From Zongyangia hominis (lineage in GTDB: Bacteria; Bacillota; Clostridia; Oscillospirales; Ruminococcaceae): 64,000 nucleotides of DNA. How positions within the stretch are numbered: position 1 is the first letter of the stretch; the number at the start of each line of letters is the position of its first letter. The position numbers and the translations under genes are program-made. Under the pieces are notes generated by a model that saw only the letters and a program-made list of their open reading frames with translations, did no database searches and was not told where the DNA came from. This document shows, piece after piece, positions 59,485-64,000 of this stretch. The stretch spans positions 62,001 through 126,000 of the forward strand of contig NZ_JACRTC010000001.1 in NCBI RefSeq assembly GCF_014385095.1. Reading direction: 5' to 3'.

Positions 59485-59561
59485 CCGGGTGTAGCGCAGC
59501 TTGGTAGCGCGCTTGAATGGGGTTCAAGAGGCCGCAGGTTCGACTCCTGTCACTCGGACCA
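59485..59561 (+). tRNA. tRNA-Pro (anticodon GGG)
   Basis: A 77-base cloverleaf. Acceptor stem CCGGGTG (59485-59491) pairs with CACTCGG (59551-59557), followed by discriminator A and an encoded CCA at 59559-59561. The anticodon stem CTTGA/TCAAG encloses ATGGGGT, giving anticodon GGG, and the T arm reads GCAGGTTCGACTCCTGT. It is the only tRNA in the window. Confidence 0.95.
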
Positions 59562-59564
59562 ACC

Positions 59565-59615
59565 AAAAGTCCTAAAAATGGCTCAAACAAGCCGCTTTTG
59601 GGACTTTTCTTTTTT
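59565..59615 (+). terminator. Terminator of the tRNA-Pro transcript
   Basis: Outer stem AAAAGTCC (59565-59572) with GGACTTTT (59601-59608), inner GGCT/AGCC pairs, then CTTTTTT. Confidence 0.7.
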
Positions 59616-59758
59616 GCAGAAAAAGAGTGGGAAACAGAAAAATTTTTTTCTATTACGTAACAGGAGTAGATCGGCAACAAATCAGACAAATTAACAAAAA
59701 TCGGAGAATGCTTTATAGCTAGCTTGATTTTGACAGCAAAATGTTGAAGTTACTTGAT

Positions 59759-59815
59759 TTGCCTTTTTATGGATAAAGGAATATAATAAAAATAGCCGCA
59801 AAGCGGCTATTTTTT
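59759..59815 (+). promoter_or_regulatory. Promoter followed at once by a hairpin, upstream of the FUSC gene
   Basis: TTGCCT (59759-59764) and TATAAT (59782-59787) have a 17-base spacer. A perfect 12-bp stem (59788-59799 with 59803-59814) with T-run begins right after the -10, so it overlaps the expected transcription start. It may end an upstream transcript, or it may form a 5' stem-loop on the mRNA. The rest of the leader to 59977 has no gene. Confidence 0.5.
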
Positions 59816-59977
59816 GCGCCTAGAGGGAGGAACACGAAAGTGCGAAGCCCCGCGCATCCTTCGTTTCTTACGAAACCAAGAAAAGCAATTTTGAATTTCG
59901 ATGGCCGTCCTCGGGACCAAGGCTCATTTATAGATACCGGAGACAATCTATAAAGGGAAGAAAGGAGATCCTATTTA

Positions 59978-61702
59978 TTGGAAAAACTGCGGTTGGTGGG
60001 AATGCGTATGAAGGAGAGTTTTACCAAGAACTTTCGCCATGCGACCCTTAATTTTATTTTCATCGTCCTCTTTGTCAATGTGTTCCAGTACATTTTTGGT
60101 ATGGAAAATTCCATTGTCGGCGTCATCTTCACCATCATGATGTCGGCCTCCATGGTGCGGGACCTGACCGCCACGCCGGTCAAACATCTGTGCATCCAAA
60201 CCGGCGTCCTATTCCTCATGGCAGTGGCCGCCTGCTTTGTCACCAGTGTCCCCCCGATGCTGGCGCTGCCGGTCAATCTCTCCATGATCTTTCTCATCTT
60301 GTATGCCTTTACCTATGAGTACGTCAGCCATCTGTATTTTCCCTATATCCTCTCCTACCTATTTTTGGTGTTCATCTCCCCGGTGACGCCCGCCCAGCTA
60401 CCTAAACGGCTCTTGGGCGTGTTTGTGGGGGCGGTGTGCATCATCCTCTATCAGCTGGTCAATGGGAGAAACCGGGTGGTGGAGACGGCGCGGGATGTGC
60501 TTGTCTCCATGATCGACGAGGCCGATGGATGCATCCGGTGCCTGCTCTCTGCCAAAGGGGTGCCCCGCAACCCGGAGCAGCTGCGCGCGGAACTTTGTAA
60601 ACTGAGCAAAATCGTCTACGACCGGCGCAAAAGTGCGCTGTGTATTTCCGACGCCAGCTTCTCCATGATCGACGCTGGAAGAGGGTTGGAAAATCTGGTC
60701 CTGCTGCTCTATGAGATGGAGGGGACAGTCACAGAAGAGCGGGCCAAGATGTTAAGAAAGCTCAGCGCCAGTCTAACCACATTTCGATCCTATATGCTGC
60801 GGGAGACGTCGGAGATACCGGCTTTCAGCCGCCTGGACTTCGGGCCCCAGGACAGCGGGGAAGCCGAGCAGTTTTATCAGTGCCTTGTCTATATCCGAGG
60901 CCAAATGCTCCAAATGACCCGTCCGGAAAAACAAAAACACTACCGCAGAACCCTACTCTCCTTATCTACCCGTCTCAAAGCGGCCCTGCGTGTAAGCCCT
61001 GTGAGGGTGATTTACGCCCTGCGGGTGTCCTGTTTGCTGGCTCTTTGTACATTGGCAGTGCAGCTACTCGCCCTTCCTCATGGGAAATGGCTTCTCTTTA
61101 CCGTCGCCTCCGTCTCCCTGCCCTACGCCGACGACGTGGGAACCAAGGCGAAAAAGCGGATGCGCGCCACCCTCATCGGGGGCGCGTGCAGCATCGCGGT
61201 CTTTTCCCTCATCTCTTCTATGACGGGGCGGACCATCGTCATGATGCTATCGGGCTACCTTTCGTTTTATTTCACCGACTATTCCGGAACCTTCGCCTGT
61301 TCGACGGTGGGCGCTCTCGGCGGCGCCGTTATTATGAGCGCCTTCGGCTGGGGCCCGGTGGGCTATCTGTCCCTGGTGCGCTTAGGCTATATCGTCCTTG
61401 GCGTCCTCATTGCCTTCCTGGCAAACGATGTGTTCTTCCCCTTTAAGCGCGCGGTGGCGACCCGCCAACTTGTCCAAAAGTATGTATCTACAACAGAGTT
61501 CTTGTCAAGGGTGTGCAAAGAGCCCGACACGGATCCACAGCTCTACTACGGGTTGGTCATCCAGGCGCATTTGCAGGAGGAGAAGCTCCGGCAAAACGCA
61601 GAGGAACTCAGTTGGGACGGCGCCAAGGAACTGCTGGAACGGTGCCGGCAGGCGGTGCGGCAGGCCCATCGGTCCAGGCCTGCTTCTTGCTCTATGAGCT
61701 AA
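59978..61702 (+). CDS. FUSC-family membrane transporter
   Basis: A 574-residue membrane protein of the fusaric acid resistance / aromatic acid exporter type. The N-terminal half has about six helices (roughly residues 20-165). A soluble helical region (about 170-340, ISDASFSMIDAGRGLENLVLLLYEME) follows, then a second set of about six helices (355-505, including GKWLLFTVASVSLPYADDVGTKAKKRMRATLIGG) and a cytoplasmic tail. Two-half architecture is characteristic of FUSC proteins, which export aromatic acids or p-hydroxybenzoate-type compounds. The TTG start at 59978 follows AAAGGAGATC by seven bases. Substrate unknown. Confidence 0.83.
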   Translation: MEKLRLVGMRMKESFTKNFRHATLNFIFIVLFVNVFQYIFGMENSIVGVIFTIMMSASMVRDLTATPVKHLCIQTGVLFLMAVAACFVTSVPPMLALPVNLSMIFLILYAFTYEYVSHLYFPYILSYLFLVFISPVTPAQLPKRLLGVFVGAVCIILYQLVNGRNRVVETARDVLVSMIDEADGCIRCLLSAKGVPRNPEQLRAELCKLSKIVYDRRKSALCISDASFSMIDAGRGLENLVLLLYEMEGTVTEERAKMLRKLSASLTTFRSYMLRETSEIPAFSRLDFGPQDSGEAEQFYQCLVYIRGQMLQMTRPEKQKHYRRTLLSLSTRLKAALRVSPVRVIYALRVSCLLALCTLAVQLLALPHGKWLLFTVASVSLPYADDVGTKAKKRMRATLIGGACSIAVFSLISSMTGRTIVMMLSGYLSFYFTDYSGTFACSTVGALGGAVIMSAFGWGPVGYLSLVRLGYIVLGVLIAFLANDVFFPFKRAVATRQLVQKYVSTTEFLSRVCKEPDTDPQLYYGLVIQAHLQEEKLRQNAEELSWDGAKELLERCRQAVRQAHRSRPASCSMS

Positions 61703-61706
61703 CGAT

Positions 61707-61757
61707 AAAAATACCCCCCTGCATCGGGCTGTCTGCCAGATGCAGGGGGGTATTTTT
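61707..61757. terminator. Terminator after the FUSC gene
   Basis: A perfect 19-bp stem (61707-61725 with 61739-61757) with A- and T-runs, four bases after the stop codon. Confidence 0.85.
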
Positions 61758-61795
61758 TGCCTAACAAAGGCGGATAAAGAATTTTGCAAAAGGCC

Positions 61796-61832
61796 TTGAC
61801 AAAAATAACTGTAATAATTATAATTACAGTTA
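61796..61832 (+). promoter_or_regulatory. Consensus promoter with Rrf2-type dyad operator
   Basis: TTGACA (61796-61801), 17 bases, TATAAT (61819-61824): a perfect sigma-70 promoter. A perfect 10-bp inverted repeat, TAACTGTAAT (61806-61815) and ATTACAGTTA (61823-61832) around AATTATA, covers the spacer and the -10. A bound dimer would block RNA polymerase. The Rrf2-family gene in the operon is the likely repressor. Confidence 0.75.
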
Positions 61833-61900
61833 GAGGGAGGGTTATACCTCTTAGAAGCTGTCAGTAGCGATGGAAACACAGAAAGGAATGGGATGTGCAG

Positions 61901-62359
61901 ATGAATCGACTGATACGAACCGGCGTCCTGCTGGCGGCGGCGCTCACTTTGCTGCTAGCGGGGTGCGGCGGGAAGGAAGCGGCCTCCGGGTCACACAGCG
62001 GGAGCGGTTCCCCCCAGGAGTCCAGTGTTTTAGCCTATCATAAAATTACCGCGGAGGAAGGGAAGCGGATGATGGACGAGGGGAATGTGACGGTGGTGGA
62101 TGTCCGGAGAACCGACGAATACCAAGCGGGGCACATCCCCGGGGCCATTTGTGTGCCCAACGAGGGAATCGGGTCCGAGCAACCCGAAGCGCTGCCCGAT
62201 CTGGACGGGGTGTTGGTGGTGTACTGCCACACCGGTGTGCGGAGCAAGCAGGCGTCGGATAAGCTGGTGGAGATCGGCTACCGGAACGTCTACGACATGG
62301 GCGGCATTGTGGATTGGCCCTATGATATCGCCAAGGGGGATGAGGCGGATGAACAGTGA
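61901..62359 (+). CDS. Rhodanese-domain lipoprotein
   Basis: A 152-residue exported lipoprotein. The signal peptide (MNRLIRTGVLLAAALTLLLAGC, Cys about 22) is followed by a Gly/Ser linker. A single rhodanese domain then follows: MDEGNVTVVDVRRTDEYQAGHIPGAI and the active-site loop VVYCHTGVRSKQA, with the sulfur-accepting Cys. It transfers sulfane sulfur, for example to cyanide or thiols, outside the membrane. GTG at 61895 is an alternative start with a good GAAAGGAA site; ATG at 61901 keeps the cleaner signal peptide. It overlaps the Rrf2 gene. Confidence 0.88.
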   Translation: MNRLIRTGVLLAAALTLLLAGCGGKEAASGSHSGSGSPQESSVLAYHKITAEEGKRMMDEGNVTVVDVRRTDEYQAGHIPGAICVPNEGIGSEQPEALPDLDGVLVVYCHTGVRSKQASDKLVEIGYRNVYDMGGIVDWPYDIAKGDEADEQ

Positions 62360-62816
62360 TTTTAATATCGCGGTGCACGCCTTGGTCTATTTGAGCCACA
62401 AAGGATGCACCCTTTCCAGCGAAGCGCTGGCGGAAAACATCTGCACCAACCCCGCCCGTGTGCGCAAAGTGCTGGCAAAGCTCAGCCGGGCGGGCCTTGT
62501 AGCAACCAAGGAAGGCGGACGCGGCGGTTGTGCCATCGCCCGAGAGGCCGGTAAGATCACTCTCAGGCAGGTCAGCGAAGCGGTGGAAGCCTGCTTTGTC
62601 TCCACTTCCTGGAAAAGCGGCGATCCCCATATGGAATGCCTGGTGGCCTCCGGGATGGCGCGGCTCATGGATGGCATTTATGCCCAATTGGATAGTCAGT
62701 GCAAACAGCATCTGGAAACGATGACAATTCGGGACCTGGAAGAGCAGATCTTCCGCACCAAACAGCCAACACACCGAGAGCAGACGGCCATGAAAGCCGC
62801 AGAAAGGACAATATGA
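62349..62816 (+). CDS. Rrf2-family transcriptional regulator
   Basis: A 155-residue winged-helix regulator. It has the Rrf2 pattern NIAVHALVYLSHKG, SEALAENICTNPARVRKVLAKLSRAGLVATKEGGRGGCAIA and ITLRQVSEAVE. IscR/NsrR-type Rrf2 proteins bind an iron-sulfur cluster through three cysteines; here only Cys in EACF and MECL lie in that region, so thiol-based redox sensing is more likely. It presumably represses its own operon through the 10-bp dyad at 61806-61832. ATG overlaps the rhodanese stop by 11 bases and the last gene by four bases. Confidence 0.9.
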   Translation: MNSDFNIAVHALVYLSHKGCTLSSEALAENICTNPARVRKVLAKLSRAGLVATKEGGRGGCAIAREAGKITLRQVSEAVEACFVSTSWKSGDPHMECLVASGMARLMDGIYAQLDSQCKQHLETMTIRDLEEQIFRTKQPTHREQTAMKAAERTI

Positions 62817-64000
62817 TGAAAAAGACAGAGGCAGTGGTCATTGGCTTTGGCAAGGGAGGAAAAACATTAGCGGGAGCGCTGGCGGCAGCGGGTAAAAAAG
62901 TGGTAATGGTGGAGCGCTCCGACAAAATGTACGGCGGCACCTGTATCAACGTGGCCTGCCTTCCCACCAAGTCTTTGGTGCACAGCGCCATGCTCTCCGC
63001 GGCCATGGGCGGCTCCTTTGAGGAAAAAGCCCGGCGCTATCAGATGGCCATCGAGCAAAAGAACCGGATGACGCAAATGTTGCGGGGCAAAAATTACCAC
63101 AAACTGGCCGATCATCCCAATATCACTGTTTTGACTGGCGAGGGTTCCTTCCTGGACGCCCACCACGTGGCGGTCGCCCTCCAGGACGGGGGGAAGGAGG
63201 AGCTGGAAGCGGATCAAATCTTCATCAACACCGGCGCCCGCCCCTTTGTCCCGCCCATTCCAGGGCTCAAAGAAAGCCGCTATGTTTATCTGAGCGAGAC
63301 AATGCTGGACCTTGAGCGCCTGCCAGAGCGTCTGATCATCATCGGCGGCGGTTACATCGGTATGGAGTTTGCCTCCATGTATGCAAACTTCGGCTCCCAG
63401 GTCACCGTCGTTCAGGACGGCGCAGCCTTCCTACCCCGCGAGGACGAGGAGGTGGCAGCCGCCGTGTTGGAAAGCCTGGAAAAGCGGGGGATTCAGGTGC
63501 TTCGCCGTGTCCAGGTGGAAAGCGTCACCGACGGGGACGGCCACGCGGAGGTATCCCTCTCCACTTCGGACGGGGAGCGGACCCTTTCAGCCGAAGCGGT
63601 CCTGGTGGCCACCGGACGGCGTCCCAACGTGGCGGGATTGCATCTGGAAGCCGCGGGTGTGGAATTGACGGAACGGGGCGCTGTCAAAACCGACGAGCAT
63701 CTGCGCACCACAGCCCCCAACATTTGGGCCATGGGCGATGTGGCCGGGGGATTACAGTTTACCTACATCTCATTGGACGACTACCGCATCGTCAAATCCC
63801 AGCTCTTGGGAGATGGGAGCCGCACCACCGCCAACCGGGGCGCGGTGCCTTACAGTGTCTTCCTCGACCCGCCCTTCTCCCGGGTGGGGCTCAGCGAGAA
63901 GGAGGCCAGGGCCCAAGGGTATGCCGTTAAGATCGCTAAGCTCCCGGTGGCCGCCATCCCCAAGGCCCAGGTGCTCCAAAAGCCGGTGGGACTGCTTAAG
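62813..64000 (+). CDS. RclA-like pyridine nucleotide-disulfide oxidoreductase (3' end outside window)
   Basis: Visible 396 residues of a flavoprotein disulfide reductase. It has VVIGFGKGGKTLAGALAAAG (FAD), the redox disulfide YGGTCINVACLPTKSLVHSA, IFINTGARPFVPPIPG, IIIGGGYIGMEFASMYANFG (NAD(P)H) and NIWAMGDVAGGLQFTYISLDDYRIV. Sequence resembles Escherichia coli RclA and the hypothiocyanous acid reductases of streptococci more than mercuric or dihydrolipoamide reductases, including the VPYSVF...PPFSRVG and LPVAAIPKAQV blocks. It likely detoxifies reactive chlorine or hypothiocyanite species. Overlaps the Rrf2 stop by four bases; about 45 C-terminal residues are missing. Confidence 0.88.
   Translation, partial: MMKKTEAVVIGFGKGGKTLAGALAAAGKKVVMVERSDKMYGGTCINVACLPTKSLVHSAMLSAAMGGSFEEKARRYQMAIEQKNRMTQMLRGKNYHKLADHPNITVLTGEGSFLDAHHVAVALQDGGKEELEADQIFINTGARPFVPPIPGLKESRYVYLSETMLDLERLPERLIIIGGGYIGMEFASMYANFGSQVTVVQDGAAFLPREDEEVAAAVLESLEKRGIQVLRRVQVESVTDGDGHAEVSLSTSDGERTLSAEAVLVATGRRPNVAGLHLEAAGVELTERGAVKTDEHLRTTAPNIWAMGDVAGGLQFTYISLDDYRIVKSQLLGDGSRTTANRGAVPYSVFLDPPFSRVGLSEKEARAQGYAVKIAKLPVAAIPKAQVLQKPVGLLK

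Overview
The window is GC-rich and tightly packed. It looks like a chromosomal segment of a spore-forming anaerobic Clostridia, most likely an Oscillospiraceae-type gut bacterium. The reasons are a Firmicutes-type S21 gene, SpoVB-like flippase, DUF1540 and DUF6514 small proteins, SLH-type surface anchoring, the anaerobic cobalt-early (cbi) cobalamin pathway, and an NRPS with a reductase terminus of the kind described from gut Clostridia. The genus is not determinable from sequence alone. No insertion sequence, prophage block, CRISPR array or rRNA was seen; there is one tRNA.

Region by region. 1-6.7 kb: the 3' end of leuS, rpsU, then mixed housekeeping genes (small membrane protein, birA, PAP2 phosphatase, endonuclease/exonuclease/phosphatase protein, aldo/keto reductase, GNAT acetyltransferase). 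6.8-13.6 kb: a two-component system followed by a VTC-domain / DUF4956 / CotH-kinase operon. Three promoters here share an 11-bp-periodic operator at identical distance from the -10 box, one in front of a candidate ~145-nt sRNA, one in front of the two-component genes and one in front of the VTC operon. They look like a local regulon. 13.6-18 kb: a hairpin-rich intergenic stretch, YdcF-like and small membrane proteins, TspO, and a membrane-anchored protein of unknown function.

18.2-31.9 kb: a biosynthetic cluster. A dimodular NRPS (C-A-T-C-A-T-R, 2585 aa) is followed, apparently in one operon, by a 7TM/PAS histidine kinase, a REC-GAF-HD-GYP response regulator, a fatty-acyl-AMP ligase, a free acyl carrier protein and an Sfp-type phosphopantetheinyl transferase. 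The expected product is an N-acylated dipeptide released reductively as an aldehyde (or alcohol), plausibly a protease inhibitor. The signalling pair inside the operon and a ~160-residue disordered linker before the last carrier domain are unusual.

32-53.8 kb: cobalamin. A cobalamin riboswitch with a terminator precedes an 18-gene operon, cbiD-L-F-G-H-J-ET-A, cobT-U-S, a cobU paralogue, cobC, cbiB, cobD, an ApgM-like enzyme, cbiP and cbiC, covering the anaerobic corrin ring and nucleotide-loop steps. A second cobalamin riboswitch precedes btuC-btuD, a lipoprotein CbiK-type chelatase and a BtuF-like binding protein fused to SLH-like sequence, so synthesis and uptake share one signal. The ApgM-like protein beside CobD is a candidate non-homologous L-threonine kinase.

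54-64 kb: a SpoVB-like flippase, spore/cell-wall related genes (amidase, DUF1540 protein, BclA-C-like protein, GH25 lysozyme with a cationic tail), small conserved proteins, tRNA-Pro(GGG), a FUSC-family transporter, and finally a rhodanese lipoprotein / Rrf2 regulator / RclA-like flavoprotein operon behind a perfect promoter overlapped by a 10-bp dyad. That operon is probably a reactive chlorine / hypothiocyanite stress response; its last gene runs off the window.
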